64,000 nucleotides of DNA from Saprospiraceae bacterium. GTDB lineage: Bacteria > Bacteroidota > Bacteroidia > Chitinophagales > Saprospiraceae. The DNA is taken from positions 1 through 64,000 of the forward strand of contig JALHQW010000031.1 in NCBI GenBank assembly GCA_022841745.1, read 5' to 3'. This document shows, in pieces, positions 8,241 to 16,105 of the stretch. Within the stretch, counting starts at the first letter, position 1, and every line of letters begins with the position of its first letter. The notes beneath the pieces are model-generated. The model saw only the letters and a list, made by a program, of their open reading frames with translations. It was not told the DNA's origin and searched no databases. The position numbers were made by a program, and so were the translations under genes.

Positions 8241-8948
8241 ATGACAACCACGAAACAACAGGCAAACCGGGCAAGCGCCGCCGCACACTGGGCAAAGAAG
8301 GACGCCGAAGCCGCCCGCAACGCCGCACAGGAAAGCGCCGTCACCAACCCGGCACGGAACGGCGAAGCAAAACGCCACCACGCCGAAGCCGTGCAAGCAG
8401 GCTGGGAGGCGGAACAAGCCGCCCGCAAAGCCCAAGCCGCCAACGACCCGGAAACCGCAGCCCGCCACGCCGACGAAGCGGAAGCGGCAGCGGAAAGGGC
8501 GAAGCAAAACCGCAAGGCAGCCGAGGCAGCGGCACAGCCCGACGCCCCGGCGGATGCCCTGACCCAAGCCGCCCGCAACGCTGCCAGCGAAGCACAAAGG
8601 AGCGCCGCCGAAGCCGAGAAAGCCCGGCAGGAAGCCCAACGCCACAACCTGCGGGAAGCCAGCTACGGCGACGTGCGGAACTGCAAAGCCGCCCACGCCC
8701 ACCGGGAAGCCCGGACGCAAGCTGCCAAAGCCCAAGCCGAGGCGGAAGCCGCCGCCCGATGCGCTGCATGGGCGAGCTACCACGAAATAGAAGGGCTGAA
8801 ACTGGAAGCCGCCAACGCCGCCCAACGCCATGCCAAAAAAGCAGCCGAAGCTGCCCGGAAAGCGAAGGAAGCCGCACAAACGGCTAAGGAAGGGGCAAGG
8901 GAAGCCAAGCAACGGAACGACGAAAACCCCGCCGACCCGGAAGACTGA
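8241..8948 (+). CDS. Alanine-rich coiled-coil protein
   Basis: A 235-residue protein made almost wholly of Ala, Glu, Lys, Arg and Gln, for example AAAERAKQNRKAAEAAAQ. It should form one long charged helix or coiled coil, like the stalk of TolA-type proteins, but has no signal peptide or membrane segment. Wobble positions favour C/G, as expected of coding sequence, although two other frames are also open because of the composition. The start at 8241 gives MTTTKQQANRASAAAHWAKK. The role is unknown; binding to nucleic acid or acting as a scaffold are possibilities. Confidence 0.6.
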   Translation: MTTTKQQANRASAAAHWAKKDAEAARNAAQESAVTNPARNGEAKRHHAEAVQAGWEAEQAARKAQAANDPETAARHADEAEAAAERAKQNRKAAEAAAQPDAPADALTQAARNAASEAQRSAAEAEKARQEAQRHNLREASYGDVRNCKAAHAHREARTQAAKAQAEAEAAARCAAWASYHEIEGLKLEAANAAQRHAKKAAEAARKAKEAAQTAKEGAREAKQRNDENPADPED

Positions 8949-9105
8949 ACACCAACGACGGCGGGGCAAACAAGGCACGACCCCAAAAACCCAAGCCCCG
9001 ACCGAGGACAACGAGGGAGCGGGCGGCGCACCCGCAGCAACGGACAGCCGAAGCGACACCCTAAAAAGAAAAAAAGAAAAAGGATAACCCCTAAAAACCA
9101 GAGCC

Positions 9106-9152
9106 GGGGGGTGGGGTTCGGGGAGGGGGGCGGCGGCGAGCGCCCCCTCCCC
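9106..9152. other. G-quadruplex-prone tract and GC hairpin
   Basis: On the plus strand four G-tracts (9106-9111, 9113-9116, 9120-9123, 9125-9130) are separated by 1-3 bases. The last two tracts also form the left arm of a 12-bp GC stem (9120-9132 with 9141-9152, one bulge, 8-nt loop). The region between 8949 and 9344 is otherwise gene-free. Confidence 0.6.
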
Positions 9153-9344
9153 GCCACTAAATGCAGATACCGCTATATGCTTCGGGCGGCAGCCCGCTCG
9201 TGCCACGGGGATGGAATGACGGGTTTAACCAAGGTTTATGAACGGACTTCGGTTGTGTGAAAAGTTGGATAAAGACAGTTGGGCAGGTTGAAACCACTTA
9301 GTTTTGCTACCGTCTAATGTTTTAAAGAGAAATCTTCAAAGAAG

Positions 9345-9373
9345 CCGTCCCGGTCATTCAGGACGGTTTTTTT
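9345..9373 (+). terminator. Rho-independent terminator (plus strand)
   Basis: Stem CCGTCC/GGACGG with a 10-nt loop, followed by seven T. It would stop plus-strand transcripts coming from the 8241 gene or from the gene-free 8949-9340 interval, and it overlaps the 3' end of the minus-strand gene at 9358. Confidence 0.75.
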
Positions 9374-9870
9374 GTGCCTTGTCCGATGGCTTCGAGCAAC
9401 TTGTTCGCCCGGTGGATTAGCTCTAATTCCTTGTTATAGCCTGCCAATTGGTACAGTGCCTTTTCAATCGGTTCAGTTGGTGAATACCGCTTTGCGCCGT
9501 CCATTTGGTTTTTCACAAACCAGCCAACGGCGGTCTGGTCAGTGCCGGCAAGTTCGGCGGTCTGCTGGAGGTAGCCGTTGGGCAGCAGCCGTTGCTGGAC
9601 GAGTTGCGGAACGGAAAGGTGGGAATAGTCAACAGGCTTGGGATTGGACGGCTTGACACCCAGTTTCCGCTCCGCCCATTGCACGATAGCTTCCTGCACC
9701 TCGATGTCGGCGGGTCTGCCCTTCAGCGCAGCCCGTATGGGGTTCAACGGTAAGCCAGTCTCATCGGCAAATTGCGTGGTAAAACCAAAAGGAAACAAGC
9801 CTGCTTGGTTAAGTCGTAGCAGCAAGGAGCGGAGCGTTTCGGCATTGCGGGAAGTGTTCTGAGTTTTCAT
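9358..9870 (-). CDS. Hypothetical protein with two HTH-like segments
   Basis: From ATG 9870 the protein has 170 residues. Residues about 23-65 (FGFTTQFADETGLPLNPIRA, then EVQEAIVQWAERKLGV) and about 85-140 (TAELAGTDQTAVGWFVKNQ...) look like two copies of one small helical DNA-binding unit. No known family is recognised. A regulator of plasmid functions is plausible. It is preceded by a 200-bp non-coding stretch holding an inverted repeat. Confidence 0.6.
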   Translation of the reverse strand: MKTQNTSRNAETLRSLLLRLNQAGLFPFGFTTQFADETGLPLNPIRAALKGRPADIEVQEAIVQWAERKLGVKPSNPKPVDYSHLSVPQLVQQRLLPNGYLQQTAELAGTDQTAVGWFVKNQMDGAKRYSPTEPIEKALYQLAGYNKELELIHRANKLLEAIGQGTKKPS

Positions 9871-10038
9871 GCGCCTGTTTTTTGAGACAAAAGAACATAT
9901 AAAAATCCCATGTTGCAAGCTGCCCGCTAAAGTGGCTGGTTGCCAATGCGTCGTTGCTTTGGGTAAAGATGACCATTGGCGTAATTTAACCCATTGAATT
10001 CATTAGAAATTAGACCCAAAGCACCCCGTAAGAAACAA

Positions 10039-10070
10039 GTTTAAACCTGTCGGAACTGACAGGTTTAAAC
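10039..10070 (-). terminator. Perfect 13-bp inverted repeat after the KilA-N gene
   Basis: Arms GTTTAAACCTGTC and its exact complement (10039-10051, 10058-10070) flank a 6-nt loop, 47 bp past the stop of the KilA-N gene. On the minus strand it is followed by a weak T-rich run. It may be a terminator or a protein-binding dyad. The rest of 9871-10116 holds no gene I can see. Confidence 0.55.
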
Positions 10071-10116
10071 TCCCTGTTTACTTGCTTGAATCTTCGATTT
10101 CGGGGGTATCCCTCCC

Positions 10117-10956
10117 CTACCCTTTCTTCCCCGGCAATCCCTTCAAAGTTGGCAAGTTCGTCAGGATTTGCATTTGATAGACGGCGATTTCGTTCAGCTT
10201 GGCAGCCCGCTCGTCTTGACTCAAACCCTCCCTCAGCAACTCGGCATTGATGGCTTCGAGGTTGGCAAGGATGATGAGCTGTTCGGGCGAGGCGTGGTCA
10301 CGCATATTGCCCTTTGCCTCTGGGTTGGCTAACTTCCATTGCTGGGCGGTCATGCCAAAAACAGCGACGTTGAGCACGTCGGCTTCGCTGGCGAAGTAGA
10401 AACTTTCCCGTCGTGAGTGCCAGTCAATCAGCGGCACGAGGTTGGTGCGCACTGCGTCGGTGTGGAGGTGGTAGTTGACCTTGGAGAGCAGGCGGCGGAC
10501 GTCCCAGTCGAGCGACGCATGGGCTGCCTTGCTTTCCTGCTCTTTCAGCCGTTGGAACTCTTGGATGAGGTACAACTGAAAGGTCGGGCTGAGCCAGTAG
10601 CAAAAGTTTACCGCTATGTCCCGATGGGCGAAAATGCCACTCCCGTACCTGCCCGTCTTGCTGGTGATGCCGATTGCCCCCGTGCTTTGCACCCATTTTT
10701 TGGGCGTCAGGTTGAAGGCATTCGCACCTGCCTCATTTTTAATTCTAACGAATTCGTTAGAATTAAAATCCGGGTTGTTCAGTTGCTCCCAGACGCCGAG
10801 AAACTCGACGGTGTTCTTGTTCCGCATCCAGCCATAAATCGCAAATTCGTCATCGAACTTCCGCATGATGTCGGAAAGGGAAATGTAATCCTCCGTGTTC
10901 GCACGGGGCAGCAAGGCAATTTCGGCTCCTTCAACGGTGATGGTCTTTTTCTCCAT
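10117..10956 (-). CDS. KilA-N domain protein, paralog 1
   Basis: A 279-residue protein. The KilA-N DNA-binding domain fills the N-terminal half: YISLSDIMRKFD, then the typical NTVEFLGVWEQLNNPDF and the FCYWLSPTFQLYLIQEFQRL helix. The conserved C-terminal part ends KLNEIAVYQMQILTNLP. KilA-N proteins are phage- and plasmid-borne DNA-binding proteins, often antirepressor-like; their targets are mostly unknown. A full-length paralog lies at 25077-25928. A 32-bp perfect palindrome is embedded in its codons (10737-10768), and a 34-bp palindrome sits just upstream (10970-11003). Confidence 0.85.
   Translation of the reverse strand: MEKKTITVEGAEIALLPRANTEDYISLSDIMRKFDDEFAIYGWMRNKNTVEFLGVWEQLNNPDFNSNEFVRIKNEAGANAFNLTPKKWVQSTGAIGITSKTGRYGSGIFAHRDIAVNFCYWLSPTFQLYLIQEFQRLKEQESKAAHASLDWDVRRLLSKVNYHLHTDAVRTNLVPLIDWHSRRESFYFASEADVLNVAVFGMTAQQWKLANPEAKGNMRDHASPEQLIILANLEAINAELLREGLSQDERAAKLNEIAVYQMQILTNLPTLKGLPGKKG
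10737..10768. repeat. 32-bp perfect palindrome inside the KilA-N gene
   Basis: Centred on GAATTC with arms reading TTTTAATTCTAAC. It encodes the residues NSNEFV in the KilA-N domain. The same centre occurs at the homologous codons of paralog 2. Confidence 0.9.
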
Positions 10957-10969
10957 GTGCTTGATTTCT

Positions 10970-11003
10970 ATTCTAATTCCCCCGAATTCGGGGGAATTAG
11001 AAT
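10970..11003. promoter_or_regulatory. 34-bp perfect palindrome upstream of KilA-N gene 1
   Basis: Centred on GAATTC with arms ATTCTAATTCCCCC. It lies 13 bp upstream of the start codon at 10956, where an autoregulatory operator would be expected. It shares TTCTAA and the GAATTC centre with the palindrome in the coding region. Confidence 0.8.
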
Positions 11004-11153
11004 TTCAGTAAAACAATTTGTTGCAGCGGCGAAGGTAGGAAAACGGGCAGTTACGGGCGTCCATTTTTACCTGCTTGCAAGTGGATATGAAAATGCACAG
11101 GGGAGAGTTCTTTGAGCAAAAAACAGGTAATTTGAAACATGAATGTAGCACTT

Positions 11154-11272
11154 GGTGCAGCTTGCACCATTGCACCAAAAAAGGAAGTCCTGTTTCAAAC
11201 AATTGAAAATCAAACCATTACAACGCTAAACGTTTTTGATACAACCTGGTGCAATGCACCAAGTTGCACCAA
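11154..11272. promoter_or_regulatory. Paired TGCACCA operator-like module, copy 1
   Basis: The first part (11154-11179) reads GGTGCAGCT then TGCACCATTGCACCAAA; the second (11248-11272) reads GGTGCAATGCACCAAG then TTGCACCAAA. GGTGC and GCACC form dyads. The same two-part layout with the same 94-bp spacing is at 27159-27276. Confidence 0.6.
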
Positions 11273-11308
11273 AGTCGCTGATTTACGGGGCTAAAGCCCT
11301 ACCCTACT

Positions 11309-11713
11309 TCACCAGCTAAACGCCGCCATTTGCAGGCTTGGGAACTCCACCCGCCTGCGCCAGCAGAGTTTCAGGAACAGAGGTGAAGCATCGAGGGCGC
11401 AGGGCATGAAGCCCTCCGGCAGTTGCACCAGCCCAGACACGGGCGCATCAAAGTCGTAGGCACAAATTGGCTCGTCGCCGCAGTTGATGGACTCGAAGAC
11501 GGCGATGGACACGATGCCCTTGAAGTTGTTGCTCAGGGGCGTGACGGTCATCGTCCCGGTTGCCGGGTCAATCTTGGCTTGGAACATGTCAGGGTAGGAA
11601 AACTCCCAAAAGAAGGGCATGAAGTAGGAGCATTGGCATTTGGTAGCCTGTACCTGAGAGAATGCCGTGAATGCGAGCAGGGTCAGCCCTGCGAGGGTGA
11701 GTGATTTTTTCAT
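11309..11713 (-). CDS. Small secreted protein, unknown function
   Basis: 134 residues with a clear signal peptide (MKKSLTLAGLTLLAFTAFSQ). The mature part has Cys residues (KCQCSY, NCGDEPICAYDF) that could form disulfides. I do not recognise the family. Two other small exported proteins (26017-26484 and 26581-27015) sit elsewhere in the module. Their leaders share an ATTTGTGC-type motif right before the ATG; here a weaker form, CTGTGCTATATG, is present. Confidence 0.65.
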   Translation of the reverse strand: MKKSLTLAGLTLLAFTAFSQVQATKCQCSYFMPFFWEFSYPDMFQAKIDPATGTMTVTPLSNNFKGIVSIAVFESINCGDEPICAYDFDAPVSGLVQLPEGFMPCALDASPLFLKLCWRRRVEFPSLQMAAFSW

Positions 11714-11733
11714 ATAGCACAGTTTTAAAGTTT

Positions 11734-11815
11734 GCAGTTCGACAGTGGGCAGTTGGCAGTCAGGTTGCAGCAGATGGCGCTGGACTGCCCACTGCCCACT
11801 GTTGACTGCCGACTG
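11734..11815. repeat. Inverted CAGTTGGCAGT repeat
   Basis: CAGTTCGACAGTGGGCAGTT on the left is mirrored by ACTGCCCACTGCCCACTG on the right. It is one copy of a dispersed short repeat and overlaps the 3' end of the small gene at 11760-11993, changing its last residues. Confidence 0.7.
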
Positions 11816-11993
11816 ATTTCCGTTCCCAGAAGATGGTTTGTTCTACCCGGATGTTGTGCCCGGTGGATTCGTGGTGGGCGATGGCGTCGTAGGCAGCGTT
11901 GCTGCCTTGCCATCTGGCTTTGCAGTCCTTGCAGTAGCCAATGGTGGATACCCCAGCTTCCCGCCGGGGCGTGGTGGTGGCGGGTTGGTTCAT
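11760..11993 (-). CDS. Small zinc-finger-like protein
   Basis: 77 residues. The core GYCKDCKARWQGSNAAYDAI followed by HHESTGHN gives C-x2-C and H-x5-H spaced as in a C2H2 finger, so a small zinc-stabilised protein is likely. After FWERK the sequence (VGSQQWAVGS...) is the translation of the CAGTTGGCAGT repeat, so the original C-terminus has probably been replaced. It starts at 11993, just before a CATAGCACAGAATAG leader motif. Confidence 0.55.
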   Translation of the reverse strand: MNQPATTTPRREAGVSTIGYCKDCKARWQGSNAAYDAIAHHESTGHNIRVEQTIFWERKSVGSQQWAVGSPAPSAAT

Positions 11994-12064
11994 AGCACAG
12001 AATAGTTTGAAAAATACTGGCTAAAGATAACCCGGTTGTGGTAGAAATACAAGGTTGGGAGGCG

Positions 12065-12883
12065 CTAAAAATCCAGCCGCAACTGGCTTCCCCGCTGCAC
12101 GTAGCGAAACTCGTCCGGCTCGTTGAGGACTTGGTAGCCTCCATTTCGATTGATGGTGTCGTACAGCACAGACATTGCCTTTTCCGGTTCCCGCTCGATG
12201 CGCTCCTGCGTGAAGCGCAGCACCGACCAGCCGTGGCTTTCGAGTTCGTTGTTGCGGTGCTTGTCGTAATGGACACGCTCCGGGGTATCGTGCCAAGCGT
12301 CGCCGTCGCACTCCACGTCAATGGGGCGGGACTTGCAGAAGATGGCGAAGTCGAGGAGGTAGGTGTTCCGGTTGATGGTCTGCACCCACTCCCGCTCGGC
12401 GGGGATGCTGGCGTCGTTGAGCAGGGAGAACATCCGCTCCTCCAGCGAGCTGCCGTTGAACAGGAAGTTGATGTCCGTGTAGTTGAAGAGCCGCCGCTCG
12501 GTGGTGGGCAGGAAAGTGATGCGGTGCCCCCTTCGGCTGACGATGGGCTGGGGCAGCTCCTCCACCTTTTCCAATTCGATTTTGTAGTAACGCTTGTGGG
12601 CTTTGGGGCTGTTGGGCTTTTCTTCGGGGAACAGTTCCTGTCGGCTTGCCTCGGTCATTCGGCGGATGATGCCGTAGTGCCTGATTTTCCATTTGTCCTC
12701 CTTTAGCTTCGAGGTCGGGTAGAAGGCGATGATTCTGGCTTGCCCCTGCCGGATGATGGGCGGCGCATTGTCCACCGGGATACGGTACCACCGCTCGTCG
12801 AGCAGGCGGTCGTAGTCGTGCCGCTCGTTGATGATGGCGACGAGGACGGTATTGGGTTGTTTGTGGATGGGTGGCATTTTCAT
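12065..12883 (-). CDS. DUF559 endonuclease-like protein
   Basis: From ATG 12883 the protein has 272 residues (a start at 12919 adds 12). The C-terminal 110 residues are a DUF559/Vsr-like PD-(D/E)XK domain: SSLEERMFSLLNDA, YLLDFAIF, then IDVECDGDAWHDTPERVHYD and WSVLRFTQERI. The N-terminal part is a separate domain (VLVAIINERHDYDRLLDERW). DUF559 proteins are thought to be DNA nucleases and are often found near restriction or defence genes. It diverges from the HEPN-PIN operon with about 80 bp between starts. Confidence 0.78.
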   Translation of the reverse strand: MKMPPIHKQPNTVLVAIINERHDYDRLLDERWYRIPVDNAPPIIRQGQARIIAFYPTSKLKEDKWKIRHYGIIRRMTEASRQELFPEEKPNSPKAHKRYYKIELEKVEELPQPIVSRRGHRITFLPTTERRLFNYTDINFLFNGSSLEERMFSLLNDASIPAEREWVQTINRNTYLLDFAIFCKSRPIDVECDGDAWHDTPERVHYDKHRNNELESHGWSVLRFTQERIEREPEKAMSVLYDTINRNGGYQVLNEPDEFRYVQRGSQLRLDF

Positions 12884-12961
12884 TGTATCCGTTCTGTTTG
12901 AGCAAGATAAACTTTTCATGTCTATTCAGGGTTGGTAACGAACATTTATAAGCCATCTATC

Positions 12962-14491
12962 ATGCAAGTAATCAAGGTCAAAAGTAAAAAGCTGCTCAAC
13001 ATGAAAATGAGAGAGTTGAACCAACTTACCGCTGCTTTAAAGGAATCACCCATTTTCATTCAAGGCTCTTTCGTTGAAATTGGAAGGGCATTCTTGAAAA
13101 AAGTCTTTGAAGGCATGGCAGAAATTCACTTACTTGACTTTGAGCAGATAAGAAGGCTTTACCTTGAAGATAGCGGGGCTGAGGCGGAAGAAACGCCTGC
13201 CAAAGAACATGATTTTTACAAGATGGTCTGTTCAACCTATCTTTTCCTTGACACCGAACCAAGATACCAATTCTACGAGTTATTTAAGTCAGCACAGCAT
13301 CATCTGGGAGAGATTGCCGACCGCCTTAAAGAAATTGACCGAGAGTTGGCTCAAATAAGGATTTCGGGGGAAAGGTTTGTTGATGGGATTGACCGCTTGG
13401 AATTGCTTCAACATTACAAGGAACTTAATCTACAGGCAAAGGAGGAGATAATCACGTTCTTGTCTGAAGACATTGAAAGCGAGGCAAAAAACCGCTCACT
13501 CATCAAGCTAATTTCATTGGGGATACTTCAAAGACCCACCCCATACCTGTATGCTTACATGCCAAGAGAATATGAAGTTAGAGACCCCTTGCCTTTCACC
13601 AACGTACTTGACAACGTGGTGATTCGGGAAATCAAAGAGGTAAAAAGGCTTTATGCCGAGGATAAGGCAGGTTTCCTTGAATGGCTCACTCGTCAGATTG
13701 AACACGAAGAAATCGTATGGTCTTTAAGCAATGACCTTTCATCGAACCACGTACTTTTTGATAGAAGCAGCACCTTGAAGCCCATATTGGATTTGTTCAC
13801 CCGAAAAGATTGGTTTGCTTTTGCCAACTTGGCAATCATCCAAATCGAAGGTATCCTGACTGATATTTGCCTGTTGATGGAGTACGGCGAAGACGAGCGA
13901 AAAAGGCTTGAAAAGAAACTCGTCGGGGAAGGCTTTGGCGAGAAACTCGATAGGCTCAAGACTGTTCTTTTTGGGGAGTTGGATTATGAATACTTCCGTT
14001 TCAGGTTCAGGGTGATGCGCAACCGAATAGCCCACGGCAGACTCAACAGCAATGAGGTTGAAATCCTTGCAGGCATCCTCCTTTTTGACCTTAAAAAAGT
14101 CTGCGATTGCGTCAGGTCGTTGAACATCCCCGTGAACAGGAGGGTCTCCATTGCAGGAGTTACAAAGGAATCTCTAAAGAAAGGAGAAATAGAACGCTCT
14201 TTCATTGTCCAAAACTTTCTATTGAATCATATTCCAATTCCGTCCTTTTACAACCTTGACGACTTGGAGGAATTGCTAAAGCCCGTGTTCACGGATGTTT
14301 TTTGGAATCATTTTGAAGAAAAATGGGATTCTTATCCTGAAGAGAACCAAGCTGCGTTCAGAGAGTTCTTAATCCGGCTAAAAGTCAGAATTCCTGAACT
14401 GGCAGGCAAAACCAATGAGCTGCTGAAAAAATTAAAATGCAACTCCAAATTCACTCAAAAGGACTACTTGGACTTTGAGATGAAATGGTAA
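12962..14491 (+). CDS. HEPN-motif protein, first gene of a two-gene defence-like operon
   Basis: 509 residues from ATG 12962. Most of the protein is helical and charged. Residues 353-358 are RNRIAH, exactly the R-N-x3-H signature of HEPN ribonucleases, in the context FRFRVMRNRIAHGRLNSNEV; the preceding helix IIQIEGILTDICLLMEYG fits the HEPN bundle. HEPN proteins are RNases in toxin-antitoxin, Abi and CRISPR-linked systems. The next gene, a PIN-like RNase, starts 19 bp after the stop, so the two are probably one transcript. A structural, non-catalytic HEPN cannot be excluded. No close family is recognised. Confidence 0.7.
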   Translation: MQVIKVKSKKLLNMKMRELNQLTAALKESPIFIQGSFVEIGRAFLKKVFEGMAEIHLLDFEQIRRLYLEDSGAEAEETPAKEHDFYKMVCSTYLFLDTEPRYQFYELFKSAQHHLGEIADRLKEIDRELAQIRISGERFVDGIDRLELLQHYKELNLQAKEEIITFLSEDIESEAKNRSLIKLISLGILQRPTPYLYAYMPREYEVRDPLPFTNVLDNVVIREIKEVKRLYAEDKAGFLEWLTRQIEHEEIVWSLSNDLSSNHVLFDRSSTLKPILDLFTRKDWFAFANLAIIQIEGILTDICLLMEYGEDERKRLEKKLVGEGFGEKLDRLKTVLFGELDYEYFRFRFRVMRNRIAHGRLNSNEVEILAGILLFDLKKVCDCVRSLNIPVNRRVSIAGVTKESLKKGEIERSFIVQNFLLNHIPIPSFYNLDDLEELLKPVFTDVFWNHFEEKWDSYPEENQAAFREFLIRLKVRIPELAGKTNELLKKLKCNSKFTQKDYLDFEMKW

Positions 14492-14510
14492 AAAACCTCT
14501 GAGTGTTTTC

Positions 14511-15950
14511 ATGCATCGCCTTTACCTCGACTGGAACGTCTTTTCTTACCTCCGTTTGAGAAAAGAAACAGATGAACCCTTTATCACCTTGTTCAATATA
14601 TTGACACGGCACAAGGATAAAGTCTTGATGCCCTATTCTCCAGCCCACCTCAACGACCTCAAACGTAGTTACAAGAAATCTGAAACAGGAAAGACAGAAA
14701 CCCTGAAAGACTTGGAATTTCTCGGCGAGCTTTCAAGAAATTACTGTATTTCGGAAGGCTACAAGGACGAGCAAGCTCAACCATATATTGTTGAACCCAA
14801 AACTCATTTTTTCGAGCTTCTTGAAAACGATGATTTACTCTCAATTGACAATCTTTTTGGAATATCAAATGAGTTTGGTGATGCCAAATTGGAAAGTCTG
14901 TGGAATCAGATGGTAGGGTTGATGAAGTTAATTCCTCATGGAATTGACTTAAACGGCTTTGAGCAACTGCCTGCCAAATACCAAGGGTTTAGCAATCTGT
15001 TGAACAAATCAAGGGATGAGGGTTCAATGTATGCTCTGTTGGAAGACAGCTTGCAAATACTTGGCAGCTTCGACCATAACCCCAAATGGTACAAGGAAAT
15101 CAGGACTTCGGTTGTGGAAGACCTGAAGGTGGACACCGACCCCCGAAATTGGGGTGATGCATTCTCCTACATCGAAAAAACAATAGGAAGGCATGGTTTC
15201 AACAAGACATTCCCTGAATTCGTAAAGGAATCCCTTGAAACAATGCACAAAGACAAAGAACTGACCAAGTGGGACTACTTCATCCATTACTACTTGCTTT
15301 TGGATATGTTCGGATTCCACAGGGACAAGGAAATCCCGAACCTAATAGATGACGCATCTCATGCCTACTATGGCGCTCATTGCGACTTCTTCATTACCAA
15401 CGATGAGCGAACTTATCATAAAACAAAAGCGATTTATGAACGCTTGAAAATTGGAACAACCGTATGCAAACCTGATGAGTTTATAGGCTTTTTTTACAAA
15501 AAGTCCTTGCTGGTTGAACAACAAGAGGCAAAAGTGCATACCGAAGTAGCTGATTGCCTAAAATCTGGAGTACTGCTTATTAATAGCTTTGACGATGACC
15601 TAAACCCTGTTTCTATCTACAAGCCTGACTACCCTATTCTGTCCTTTTTCGATAGATTGCAGGTGACACAAGGGAAAAATTCAACAGCTATTTACCTATT
15701 CAAAAAACAGGAAAACTACTCCAACTTCCTATTCTATGCCGAGATGGAAGCGGTCGTCAATAAGCTGGTTTCATCACTTGGGGTAGATTCAAATGGGATG
15801 GGCAAATTTGATTTGGAACGGGAAAAGGAAACGGATTGGCGGGGAAGGGTCTGGGAGTTAGACAAAAGTGAAATTCGCCTCACATTTCAAAATAAACCAA
15901 TAGGGCTTTGCCTTGAGTTCAGGTTTTGGAATGAACCCGATTATTCGTAG
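14511..15950 (+). CDS. Large PIN-like domain protein, partner of the HEPN gene
   Basis: 479 residues. The start, YLDWNVFSYL, has the D-x-N of PIN domains (Asp7). A second acidic cluster, DDASHAYYGAHCDFFITND (about 279-298), matches the D...CD(Y/F)FxTxD end of PIN nucleases. The middle 200 residues are a helical insertion and the C-terminal 150 residues form an extra alpha/beta domain. I infer a metal-dependent RNase acting with, or controlled by, the HEPN protein. The last codons run into a remnant of a TolC-like gene on the opposite strand, so the gene was probably joined there by insertion. Confidence 0.65.
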   Translation: MHRLYLDWNVFSYLRLRKETDEPFITLFNILTRHKDKVLMPYSPAHLNDLKRSYKKSETGKTETLKDLEFLGELSRNYCISEGYKDEQAQPYIVEPKTHFFELLENDDLLSIDNLFGISNEFGDAKLESLWNQMVGLMKLIPHGIDLNGFEQLPAKYQGFSNLLNKSRDEGSMYALLEDSLQILGSFDHNPKWYKEIRTSVVEDLKVDTDPRNWGDAFSYIEKTIGRHGFNKTFPEFVKESLETMHKDKELTKWDYFIHYYLLLDMFGFHRDKEIPNLIDDASHAYYGAHCDFFITNDERTYHKTKAIYERLKIGTTVCKPDEFIGFFYKKSLLVEQQEAKVHTEVADCLKSGVLLINSFDDDLNPVSIYKPDYPILSFFDRLQVTQGKNSTAIYLFKKQENYSNFLFYAEMEAVVNKLVSSLGVDSNGMGKFDLEREKETDWRGRVWELDKSEIRLTFQNKPIGLCLEFRFWNEPDYS

Positions 15951-16105
15951 AAACGGACGGAACTCAATATCTCTCCCTCCAACCCCGCCACCTCCATCTC
16001 CTTCCGCTGCAACGCCAGTTCCCCCTCCAAAAACTCCTTCTGCTTTGGCAAAAACTGCTGTGGGGAAATCACGGCGGCATCGTAGTCGGCTTGGAAAAGG
16101 AAGAA
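15942..16105 (-). pseudogene. C-terminal fragment of a TolC-like gene
   Basis: The minus strand reads DYDAAVISPQQFLPKQKEFL, then EGELALQRKEMEV and ends RFYE-stop at 15942. This matches the last 55 residues of the gene at 16865-17506 (DYDAAVISPQQFLPRQKAFL) residue for residue over most of its length. It is a diverged duplicate with no upstream part. The VapBC pair lies between the two copies. Confidence 0.85.
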
